From: Muricea muricata
Taxonomy: Eukaryota > Cnidaria > Anthozoa > Malacalcyonacea > Plexauridae
Direction of reading: 5' to 3'
NCBI GenBank assembly: GCA_963855995.1
Contig: OY979723.1
Coordinates: 3,415,001-3,479,000, forward strand
Length of the DNA: 64,000 bases
Numbering within the stretch: position 1 is the first letter of the stretch; every line of letters begins with the position of its first letter. Below, piece after piece: positions 36,452 to 46,740 of the stretch. The notes below the pieces were generated by a model. It ran no database searches, was not told the origin of the DNA, and saw nothing but the letters and a program-made list of their open reading frames with translations. The translations under genes and the position numbers were made by a program.

Positions 36452-37684
36452 ATACTGTATTCTCTCTATTTAGCCCCCTGGGGGACTTATTCATTTCAGG
36501 ACCTTTTGAGGGGGGTTTCTTGTTGAGGGGGGGGGGGCTTAACTGAGAGGGGGGCTTATTCATTCATCCAAAAAAACAGGGTTAAATTGGAGATTATCTC
36601 TTTGAGCAGCAATAAACTCAAAATCATTACACAATATATACCATATAACAACAGCATTTATATTAACAATATAACAACATAAAATATATATGGTAACAAC
36701 AACATATAATATAACAACATATAATATATATACATTATGTGGGGCTTATTAGAGAGAGGGGCTTATTTCATTTTTACACTCAAAAGGGGGGCTTATTAGA
36801 GAGGGGCTTATTTCATTTTTACACTCAAAAGGGGGGCTTATTAGAGAGGGGGCTTATTTCATTTTTTCATTCAAAAGGGGGGCTTATTAGAGAGAGGGGC
36901 GTATTTCATTTTTTCATTCAAAAGGGGGGCTTATTAGAGAGGGGGCTTATTTCATTTTTACACTCAAAAGGGGGGCTTATTAGAGAGGAGGGCTTATTTC
37001 ATTTTTTCATTCAAAAGGGGGGCTTATTAGAGAGAGGGGCTTATTTCACTTTTTCACTCAAAAGAGGGCTTATTAGAGAGGAGGGCTTATTTCATTTTTA
37101 CACTCAAAAGGGGGGCTTATTAGAGAGGAGGGCTTATTTCATTTTTTCACTCAAAAGGGGGCTTATTAGAGAGAGGGCTTATTTCACTTTTTCACTCAAA
37201 AGAGGGCTTATTAGAGAGGAGGGCTTATTTCATTTTTACACTCAAAAGGGGGGCTTATTAGAGAGGAGGGCTTATTTCATTTTTTCACTCAAAAGGGGGC
37301 TTATTAGAGAGAGGGCTTATTTCACTTTTTCACTCAAAAGAGGGCTTATTAGAGAGGAGGGCTTATTTCATTTTTTCACTCAAAAGGGGGCTTATTAGAG
37401 AGAGGGGCTTATTTCACTTTTTCACTCAAAAGAGGGCTTATTAGAGAGGAGGGCTTATTTCATTTTTACACTCAAAAGGGGGGCTTATTAGAGAGGAGGG
37501 CTTATTTCATTTTTTCACTCAAAAGGGGGCTTATTAGAGAGAGGGCTTATTTCATTTTTACACTCAAAAGGGGACTTATTAGAGAGAGGGGCTTATTTCA
37601 CTTTTTAACTCAAAAGGGGGCTTATTAGAGAGGGGGGCTTATTTGTGAAAGAGGGGGGGGGGGCTAAATAGAGAGATTACGGTA
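36452..37684. mobile_element. Nested foldback element built on a minisatellite
   Basis: The left end (TACTGTATTCTCTCTATTTAGCCCCC) is inverted at the right end (GGGGGGGCTAAATAGAGAGATTACGGTA). It lies inside the larger transposon, and most of its length is the 46-bp array. Confidence 0.7.
36740..37660. repeat. Minisatellite, about 20 units of 46 bp
   Basis: The unit reads GGGGGGCTTATTAGAGAGG plus AGGGCTTATTTCATTTTTTCACTCAAAAG, with variants in the G run and in TTTTTAC / TTTTTTC. About 20 copies of TTATTAGAGAG occur. The unit length keeps a long plus-strand frame open (36739-37398), but its product is pure repeat with no start context. Higher-order pairs of units repeat near 37080-37400. Confidence 0.9.
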
Positions 37685-37814
37685 GGAATTTTTAAATAAC
37701 AAATGTTTTTCGAGTAAAACTATTCACAACTTTATCTTGTTGTCATTTGGGAACCCAACTAAAAAGATATAAGTGCTAAGTACTTTGGTGTCTGCACACA
37801 CAGTGAAAAAATCA

Positions 37815-38785
37815 TCACTGTTGTTTTTTCTTCCAATGTGATGTACTGAGCATCCTCTTGTACTGAGCATCCTCTGGGTCATCTGAGAGACCCAGCAACC
37901 ATGCCATGAAATTAAGCAAGAAAGGAGATACCAATTTTTTAATGTTTTCAGCAGTGATATCCAACGTAAGTGGTGGCCGGTTCTCATACCAAATGGCTGT
38001 TTGGTTTTGCAAGTCACTCTTTAATGTCTATGCCTACTAAAAGAGTGATGCTCTCTAATCATGCTTGTTTCCATAACCTTTTAGCAATTTCAGAAGCCGA
38101 ATCTGAATCTTGTGAACTCTAAGAGGTTTCTCTGTTATTATCAATGAAAATTTCTGCAACATTTGCTGGACTGAGGCACTCTCTATAAACAATCTCACTC
38201 TTAGATCACACCTTTGATTTATGTAACATGAGTTTTGGAAACCTTTCACGCAAGCGCTCAAATGACTTTTTGTATTTGTAGACTTGCTTTTCATTTTCCT
38301 CTCCAGTTGACTGCATGCTGTGTCTAAGGAACAATGTGTACTTTCATAACAACATTTATGGTACTTCACTTCCAAAGCCACCATATCCTTATCAGCAATT
38401 TGTATTAAAATACTTTCATCAGCTTTCCTTGTTGCAGTTTCTTTGAGTTTACCCCATCTTCTGTTTCCGCTGACACCAATTTGTCCAATTTCCTTTTTCT
38501 CATATTCTAAATAAATACATGTAACAAGCTATTTTTAGAAATTACACAATCGTTAATTGTTACTGTAATGACTGCGACACAATTTAAAATTTCACAACTA
38601 CAGCCAACAATTAATGACACAATTTAGCAATAAATTTAAAAAAAAAAACAACTTTAGAACAAACTCACCGACTCAGTAAAATACGACTTTTCTCTCTTGC
38701 AAATAATACATAAGTGCGGCAACACGTACAGATTTCTTGATTTAACTGTCGAGCTTGTCGTTTCGGAACATGAAGATCGCAGCAT
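37815..38785 (-). pseudogene. Transposon-borne coding relic with CxxC and YHKCCY motifs
   Basis: Likely exon 38669-38785 starts MLRSSCSETT and carries LPHLCIICKREKSYF, then a GT donor. Exon 38055-38498 (acceptor AG at 38499-38500) carries RRWGKLKETATRKADESILI and MVALEVKYHKCCYESTH. A third open stretch (about 38026 to 37815) reads AIWYENRPPLTLD, LLNFMAWLLGLSDDPE. This order (CxxC, YHxxCY, hydrophobic FxAWLLG-DDP) matches a large family of uncharacterised cnidarian proteins that I recall from genome annotations, possibly transposon-derived. A tandem 17-bp duplication near 37850 and stops between exons suggest that this copy is dead. Confidence 0.55.
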
Positions 38786-39304
38786 CTTTTTTACAGGTTG
38801 AAATTCTTCTTGTTCTTCACATTCTGTGTTCTTATGTTGTCAATGCCGAATAGCAAGCTCTATGATACAAGAAGTCTTCACATAAATCGAATACATCGGC
38901 TGACAATTTTGATGTTCTTACTTCTTACCGACAAAAGCCAAACTTCTCCGTGCAACATCACGATCTTCTCCATCTAGCGTTAGTCAAATACTATGACAAT
39001 CCAAAAATGTTTGAAAAGACATTTCGCTAAAAGTTGTAAGTAGGAGTTGGAAGACGCCATGTTTACGAATGAAAAATGCTGATTTTGCTATATATGTCAT
39101 ATATTACACGAAGTATCCTCACATTTTCCAAAACAAAATGGCGTTCACGGATTGCGAAACGCGTCAATTTATTGAATTTTCGAAGACGAAATTCTCAAAA
39201 ACTGCAGGTTTGTGGAGGTGCCAACAAGCGAATTCGGACTTTTTATAATTTATCTTAATTTTCTATCGTGTTTTTAAGTAGTGCCCGAAGGGGGGCAACG
39301 AAAA

Positions 39305-42300
39305 TCATTTTCTAAGCGACTTTTCGTACCAGAGAATACGGCCTAGAGAGAAGCAACCATAAAATTCCATTCTCATGGAGATACGTGTTTCCCAGCTTCT
39401 TGGATGAACGCGAATGAATCTTGCCTTTAGAGCAGGTGAAATATCATGATACACAATAGAATTGGCATCGTAATTTCCCTGGAAAACCTAAAATCAAAGC
39501 AAAAATTACACTGATGGGCTGATTGAAGCTTTTAAATCTAGTTTAAGAAAGCATAACCACATTTATTCTGATAGAATGGCCTATAAAGAACCAATTGCTA
39601 TTTTGTTTTACAATAGAGGTCACTGTTCATCTTACCTTGAGATTCATATCCCCGGTTTTAAAACTCTGAAAATTCCTTTCATCATCGCTGAATGAAACCG
39701 TGTAACTTTTGACAAACTGTGCAAATCGTATTCGTCCCTGAGTGCTTATTCCCGTAATGATGGTGGATCTTTGAAAATCCGCCTGTAGCCATTGGTTCTG
39801 ATCGTTTGTCTTCGCGGACCACGCCCCGCTGTTTTTATTGAAATTCAATCTCGCATTCGGTGCCCGATGATTGGGACTGTATTCACTTAATGCTGTTATT
39901 TGATCATCGCTTATTTCACCATTTTCCATTCCGAGAGGTTTTGCATTCGTACAACCTGAACATCAAGAAAGTTTTAATTAGATATTAATCCCTTACTGGC
40001 TCCGTTTTAAACTTTAAGAGGTAAAGAATAAATACAAACCAGGTTGTAATTCCGCTTGCTCGTTATCCTAAAACCAAGTTAAGTAAAATTAGATAGTGTG
40101 TAGTTTGCCATAAATGACATCAAGCATTTGGCAGAAAGCGGGAACTTTCTGCAGCAAAGGCAAACTAAAGCAACAATGGTAGGCTATTTTACATTTTTGC
40201 AATTTGAGTGTTTACCATGCTGAAATTTAGGGAAATTTTGATTGGTGTTTAATTGATCAGACATTTGTTATAATAAATCACTCTGGAAAGCTCGCATGAC
40301 TTCATTCTTGATAATTCAGCGGTAGGGAACGAAAAATCCTGGACAGCTCTGGAAGTCAATTGCATTAAAAACATTGAACTGATTACTGTTTTTTGGGTGT
40401 TGCACTGCTGAGTGGATCTTCTCGTTGCTTACTATTCTGTAGCAAAATGAAGACGGTTAATCAAATACTAATTTTAAACACGGGGGACTAATGTGGAGCA
40501 TGACAACATACTCAAATATTATAATAGTCGCGAAATTAAGGTGGTTGAGTTTGAAAATCATATTTTACTAAGTACTGGCTTCGACTAGACGGCTGAGCAT
40601 TTCTATTGACTAAAATATGGAGTTGACTGGCTATTAAATTCTATGGTGAAGCATGAAATAGAAGAGCCAGCATATAATATAAAGTATCAGAAGCCACTAG
40701 TTCTTACATGCATGCAGAATTTATTTCAGAAATTCTCGCTAATTGTAATTTATCAACATTATTGAAATCATTTAGCAAGATTCTTTTTGAAATCTACAAG
40801 TCTGTAAAAGAATCTGAAGATAATGAGAAAACAGAGAGTTCAATTATCAGAAAAGTAATTGTACATGTTTTAAACAAGATTTCTTGGCCTAGAGTACTAA
40901 TCAGCAAGAGATTATTTGAAGTATTTAAGATAAAATTATTTCGAATGCATAATGCAATGTCGAAAGCTGTTTGCAAAGGAGGTGGACTGTTGGCTAGATT
41001 CTGGAAAATTTGGGAGACAGGAAGATATGCATCTTGGAATTTGTAGACATTTTATAAGGAGCTTGAAATAGAAAGATTGAAACAGGAAAGGGTGTTTTGA
41101 GAGGTAAGAAAAGGATGCTAGAAGAGAAAGCGGAATCTATTGGCAAGAAAAGAAGAAAATTTACAAAAAATTGAATGATGCATTTCCGACAAAATGAAGG
41201 CAGAAGGACAAATGAAGAAGAGATTTAAGTATGAAGTAAACCGTTGTATAAATATTGATCTATTACGCTCTACTTCGGCATTTACGCTTAAAGATGCCTC
41301 ATCCGCAGGCATCTTCAAGGTTGAATAATTTTTTAATTTATGTAAACATGCCTTGTCTATTCATGGCTACCTGCATTATACGAAAATGTTATATAGTTGT
41401 GTCAAAGCTTAATTTTTCTGTACTGCAAATGGACAAAAGCGTATCACGTGCCGGTTCGCGTGTTTACTCCAGTAGAGAGGTTCAGCAAACATGTACACGA
41501 CGCGACGTCGACGAGGACGTGAAATTAGCGAGGTTTAGCAAACACGACGCGACGTGAAAGACGACCGGAGAATGGCGTCAAAATGGCGTTGCAACATCCT
41601 TAAATGGTCATATCACGCCATTTTGACGCCATTCTCACGTCGTCTTTGACGTCGCGTCGTGTTTGCTAAACCTCGCTAATGACGTGTACAGACAACAGTC
41701 ATCTACTTCCGGTTTGATCTAGAACGTCAGATTTGTCTTTTCGCAAGCATTTTTGTGTTTTCATTCCGCCTAGTTATTTCGTTGGATATATGAATCAGTT
41801 GTCAAGAAATCGGCAAGGAAATGCGTTCGGAGGATGGCCTTCTGTCTCTGAAGATTCTATCTGAGCAGTCGACAATGTCTATGAAGAATAAACTGGAAAT
41901 ATTTTGTTGTTTTGAGGAGGCGAAGTTTGTCACAGTTTTCGAAAAAAATACAAAAGCTCAAGGTCATTTTTTAAGGTAAATGCTTAACAGTTCGGGGTGA
42001 TTCCATCAGGTGTATGGGTTTTCAGTATAATATAGCATGTCAGTGATTGTCCTGGTGACATTTAGAAATGTTTTCAATAGTTTTTTCTGGCTGAAATCTG
42101 TTTTTTATTTCTTGTACTTTTTTGAACTCTTGTGACAAAACATCAACAATTGCTTGAGTTTTTACTGATTTGACTATTTTAAATCTTGTTTTATTTCCTT
42201 GTTTCCTTTTTTTAAAAATACTTTTTGTTATACCTTTTGTTTCTATGCCCTCAAATATATCACTAGATGCAGTACTGAAGCGGTATTGCTTGCGATTTTG

Positions 42301-44590
42301 AGAAATACTGAGAACAAACCTTGTCTTTTCACAAAACGTTTAGCTAGAACTAGTAAACAATATATAGAAAAAAATTAGAGTGTTTTTTTGGAAGCCTACT
42401 GCGATATTTTTTAAATAGAAAGAACAAAACTTTGACGTTCTGAAGACGACGTGAAAACAATTCGATTGACGCCCTCTTTAGGACATGGACGACTTCGACG
42501 TCCTAGACTAAACCGGATGTGGAATTTTGCGGGTCCACCCCATTTTCACGTCCTCGTCGACGTCGCGTCGTGTTTGCTAAACCTCTCTATTGCCTTTGCA
42601 ACAACGCAACCGGTTCATAACAAAACATATATTGACCGGTTAACGAGGGAATGGGCGAACTGCGCATTTAACTCCAATAACCGGTGAACTATTCATACTT
42701 TGGCAGATATACAGTATAGCAAAACTGGAGCCTTGGAAAACAGTGAGTTTTGTGGCCCTTCGGCTTCACCTCGTCTGACAACAGCCCATCGGTGCCACAA
42801 AACTCGTTGTTCCCCTCAGTACCAGTAAATAAGGGATATTTGTGTGCATTGGTTTGTCACAACAAGTCTTCATAATTTCTCCTTACCATTTCTAACTCTT
42901 TATAAAACATCCACTCTCCTTTTGCGCGAGCTCTTTGTTTTCTTGCCCAAATTTTCTTGCTGAGTTGGCAATTTAAAGCATAGTTGTTTGACTTTGGTCT
43001 GTAGCTGAAGCCGACACATGTTGAAGATGGAACACATTGAAAGGCACAATCTAGTTCTGAATGGACTGCATGACTGGATATGATGTCTTCTTCTGGCATT
43101 GTGTCGCCTGGTTTTGTTGCGGAGAAAAAAGTGACAATTGAAATTAAATGTGAATCACCAACAAGTTTTCTTAATCTTCAAATATTTAGACTGAATAAAT
43201 GAGCCTCAAAAGCAAGGGCCACGCCCTAGTGGTAAATGTGGGGAGGGGCTGTATAATATGTATCCAGGTTCTGCACAACTTATTCATTTTGAAATTAGCA
43301 TTTATTAGAGTTGATTTAATAATTTATTAGGGCAGAACTCGAATACATGAATATAAGCCTCCTTTATTACGCACTCTGCTCAGGTCATTGATATTTTGGC
43401 GTTTGAGGACATTCAAATTAAAATGTCGTCACGGAGCGTGTGTTGGCTGTATAATATAGTATAAGCTCGAGAATAGTACAACCCATTTGCTCAGCAATTA
43501 CGCCATTCAGGTTTTTTTTAAATGCGAAGACACTTGAATCAGGGCAATATGATATGCTGTTGTCATGGCACCAATGTTAATTTATCTTGAAAAAGTGATG
43601 ATGAGAAAGTCTTCAATGGAAATATGACATTGCCAAGATTTCAAGATACACTTTTGGTCAGTGCCAAAAGAAGATAATAATTCATGAGGATGAAGTGATT
43701 TTTAATTAGAAATTAAAGGTTAAGCGCGTATATGAGTATTATAAAGTCATGCAAGAGTTGCAGTGTTTTCAATGTTTGTTTGATATTACTTAGTCACAAA
43801 GAAGTGGAGCATGTTTTGAACTGGTGAATAGCTTTTATCTGTGTAATCCAGATCAACGAGACATGTACTTGGATTAAATAAGTTGAATTGATAAAGCGTT
43901 TCTATAGGCTACTTTTGACTTACATAAGTCAAATTTTTGTCTCTTATAGATTTAGATGAATCATTGCCTTGTTGATTGGGATTCCTCTACGAAACTCATT
44001 ATGAATGTGCAGCTGCCATTGCTATTATTAAAGTATGGAATAGCAAGTAAAAAAAATTGAAAACGCAATCTTCGGGGAGGTGGATTGATTCCTAAATGTC
44101 GTAAATCTGCATCTTAAACTGTATATATTGCCTGCGTGGGCGCCTTACGAGATCAGGACATAATGCCATACAGAAATAACTACATTATAACCGGGGGTTC
44201 ATTTTAAAACAGTTTAATAATATAAACCTGGGAAGTAATTTATAGTGTTCACATTATTACTGTTTGTGTCAAGAACTTTTTAAGCTAAAAACCTGATGTT
44301 ATAAAATTGAAACTTTCTCAGCACACATGATGAATTATTATATAGGATGAGAATAATAATATCCCATATTACAGTACATACTTTCAGCAGTTGTTGCAAA
44401 GTCTGGCAAAGTCAGTCCCTATCATATGCAATGATTTTCTAAGTGGTATATGGCACTTACCCTGAGCTGGCACTTTTGTAAAGTATTTTTGTTTCGTCAA
44501 AGATGATTCTTCCGGTCTACATTGACTAACAGCGACGAGCGAAGTAGAAAAGAATAACAGCAATAGATTTATGGCAATGGCTTTCATCAT
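39305..44590 (-). CDS. Gene 5: secreted PAN-discoidin protein with transposon-derived C-terminus
   Basis: Exons: 44461-44590, 42887-43107, 40040-40067, 39636-39955, 39305-39487. They total 882 nt (293 residues plus TGA), phases 1-0-1-0. Signal peptide MMKAIAINLLLLFFSTSL, SQC kept. PAN: PEEDIISSHAV, DCAFQC, CVGFSYRPKS, NCQLSKK. Microexon: DNEQAELQPG. Discoidin: DDQITALSEY, NQWLQADF, ITGISTQGR, ending ISMRMEFYGC. After FYGC come FSL and about 12 further residues read from the end of the 35931-39343 transposon, up to a TGA at 39305-39307. Intron 2 carries nested transposons (41475-42587) and a plus-strand coding-like remnant. Confidence 0.83.
40440..41240 (+). other. Plus-strand coding-like remnant in gene 5 intron 2
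   Basis: An open frame at 40708-41046 (ILANCNLSTLLKSFSKIL, KISWPRVLISKRLFEVFKI) follows broken stretches. The upstream part matches 47119-47300 in gene 6, where the frame is better kept (SEIKEVEFANHILLNTGSD, GQNMELTGWDTGSLL). I do not recognise the protein. It is likely an old captured gene or transposon fragment present before these units duplicated. Confidence 0.35.
41475..42587. mobile_element. TIR element with GAGAGGTTTAGCAAACACGACG ends, TA duplication
   Basis: The left end GAGAGGTTCAGCAAAC...GACGCGACGTCGACGAGGACGTG is inverted at 42540-42587. TA flanks at 41473-41474 and 42588-42589. The corresponding intron of gene 2 (near 15060) lacks it. A 149-bp relative (41528-41676) is nested inside, and a half copy lies at 63842-63928. 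Confidence 0.8.
41528..41676. mobile_element. Nested 149-bp MITE of the same family, TA-flanked
   Basis: The ends GCGAGGTTTAGCAAACACGA and inverse are flanked by TA. The arms continue to a central CGTCAAAATGGCG / CGCCATTTTGACG palindrome, so nearly the whole element folds back. It inserted about 50 bp inside the left end of the outer copy. Confidence 0.8.
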
Positions 44591-44694
44591 CTCTTCTTAA
44601 AAAAGAGCATCTTTTTGTTTCATCATGAGCGCATTATTATGTTTATAAAGCAACTGCAGCAATAATGATGAGCGCCAGGAATTATTTCAGTCAA

Positions 44695-44700
44695 TTTATA
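44695..44700 (-). promoter_or_regulatory. TATA box of gene 5 (class II core promoter)
   Basis: TATAAATTGACTGAA lies on the minus strand about 105 nt before the ATG, as in genes 4 and 6. The MITE at 44731-44962 sits directly upstream of it. Confidence 0.55.
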
Positions 44701-44730
44701 CAATTAACAAGCGCTAGAGTTTAATTTCCT

Positions 44731-44962
44731 TGGGTCGGTCGTATAAAAGGTGTTTGGATAAGCAAAAATTAAAAAGCGCTTCTATTCATGTTGTAAATAA
44801 TTGAACTTGAATTTTATCAACTAAATAGGTAGTTCTATGCGTAGTGTTATGTTCCGACCGAAAAGTTTAGTTTTCTTTCGGTCAATAGTTCATAGACTTG
44901 CTTGATATTTTCGACTTATCCACCGTTTAGGCTAATTAAACGCCTTTTATACAACCGGCCCC
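44731..44962. mobile_element. MITE in the gene 5 promoter flank
   Basis: The ends GGTCGGTCGTATAAAAGGTG and CGCCTTTTATACAACCGGCCCC are inverted. Genes 4 and 6 show the unoccupied sequence (AATTTCCTGTTGAAGTCG) at the same place. It is related to 23217-23461. Confidence 0.7.
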
Positions 44963-45119
44963 TGTTGAAGTCGTCGCTTTTAACGTATCTTTCGTTGCTG
45001 TATTTAGTTATTTCGAATATATCCGTAAAAGTTCGCCAGATTTTTAAAACAATAATTTGGCTGAAAGCTATGTTCGCGCAGTTTTTCTAAGCTTTATATA
45101 AATTGGTTTTAATCATTTA

Positions 45120-46740
45120 AAAAATACGGATCATGTTGTAGCAACCCCGCGCATATTCACAGTCCGCATAATACGCAGCTCTTCGCAAATACGTCGTCAA
45201 ATTGTACGAAGCGATAATAATAAATATAATAAAATACAATCGAGTGCCAATTAAGAATATAATTTTGTGAAAACACTAGGTAACTTTAGTATCGTAAATC
45301 TTCCAATCCTTAAGCTCAGATTTTCATCAGTGCTTATATATAAGAAGGAGTAGAAGGAAGAATAGAACATGCAAGGAACTCATAATTTGACTGTGTTTTT
45401 GGTGGGACCCTGCTGCAATCAATTACATCATGATCAGTGCTGAAAACGAAGATTATCATGCCTCAGCTGAGTCAATCGCTGCTATGGACTAAAACCCGGG
45501 ATGAGAGTTACTACTCATGCGCGGTTATTCAAACCCGTGATTAAAAGAGCCAGTAGTTCAGTGCAAAGTTTATCAATTATCACTGGTTGATCATCTCCAT
45601 TTATCTTATTATAAATATGTTTTTCGTGATTGAAAAAGTTTGGATACTCAGATATAGAGAAAAACAATGCTAGCGCTATGTATATATAGTAACAATAAAA
45701 CCAAAAGCAACTAGAGGGACGTAACGCATATATTACTCGATGCTAATAATTCAAAAGTAAATGCAAATTGGCTTTATCTTACAGCTAATTAATTTTTTTC
45801 TCTACATTCTAAATTTTACGTTGTTTGATTCTATGAATTAAAGTATTATTGAACTGATATAATATTGCATACAAATGATCATTCTGTTCTGTACGGAGTG
45901 TATATATTTCAATGTACTATTCTTGTAATAATGTGCACCGGGAAAGGTGCTAGAAAATTAATAGTGCTATTTTCTTTGAAATAATAGCGACGAATTTAGA
46001 CCACTCTTAGACAAAGCAACCATAAAATTCCACTCTCATGGAGATATGACTTTCCCAGGTTTTTGGATGAACGCGAATGAATCTTGCCTTTACAGCAGGT
46101 GAAATATCATGATACACAATAGAATTGACGTCGTAATTTCCCTGGAAAACCTAAAATCAAAGCAAAAATCACACTGATGGGCTAATTGAATCTTTCAAAT
46201 CTAGTTAAGAAAGCATAACCACATTTATCCTGACAGAGTGGCCTATACAGAAACAATTGCTATTTTGTTTTACAATAGAGCTCACTGTTCATCTTACCTT
46301 AACATTCATACCCTCGGTTTTAAAACTCTGAAAACTACTTTCATCATCGCTGAATGAGACCGTGTAACTTTTGACAAACTGCCCATGTCGTCCTCGTCCC
46401 TGAGTGCTTATTTCTGTAATTATGGTGGATCTTTGAAAATCCACCTGTAACCACTGGTTCTGATCGTTTGTCTTCGCAGCCCACGCCCCGCCGTTTTTAT
46501 TGAAATTCAATCTCGCATTGGGTGCCCGATCATTGTTATTGTACTTGCTCGATGCAGTGATCTGGTCATTGCTTATTTCACCACTTTCCATTCCGAGAGC
46601 TTTTTCATTTGTACAACCTAAACATCCTAAGGAAAGAAAGTTAAGACATGAATCCCTTATTGGTTCCGTTGTAAACTTTAAGAAACAAAGAAGAAATACA
46701 AACCAGGTTGAAGTTCCGTTTGCTTGTTGTCCTGAAACCA
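45120..46740. repeat. Segmental duplicate of 53100-54740
   Basis: The spacer and the exon 5, exon 4 and microexon region of gene 6 run in parallel with those of gene 7 (ATACGCAGCTxTTCGC, AAACCCGGGATGAGAGTTA, GTCAAATTGTACGAAGC). The discoidin exons are almost identical. This is the youngest-looking duplication in the array. Confidence 0.85.

Larger units (their letters stand above)
35931..39343 (-). mobile_element. 3.4-kb TIR transposon, TA target duplication
   Basis: Terminal inverted repeats of about 270 bp start GGCCGTATTCT at both ends (35931 to about 36205; about 39070 to 39343), with a shared TTGCCCCCCTTCGGGCACTA block. TA flanks both sides (35929-35930, 39344-39345). The interior holds a minus-strand coding relic (37815-38785) and a nested foldback element (36452-37684). 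No DDE transposase is recognised, so the superfamily is open. The right end lies inside the final codons of gene 5. Confidence 0.85.

Noticed and set aside
36033-36563. 176-codon minus ORF at the left end of the large transposon
   Set aside because: It spans the terminal inverted repeat and a G/C run (PPSQLSPPPLNKKPPS), and the mirrored right end does not keep the frame.
36739-37398. A 219-codon plus-strand open frame of repeated GGLLERGLFHFYTQK-like units
   Set aside because: It is the translation of the 46-bp minisatellite. The frame stays open because the unit lacks stops. There is no start context, splice signal or known domain.
36740-37660. CRISPR-like regular repeats
   Set aside because: The units are contiguous with no unique spacers, the repeats vary in length, and the sequence is eukaryotic with introns.
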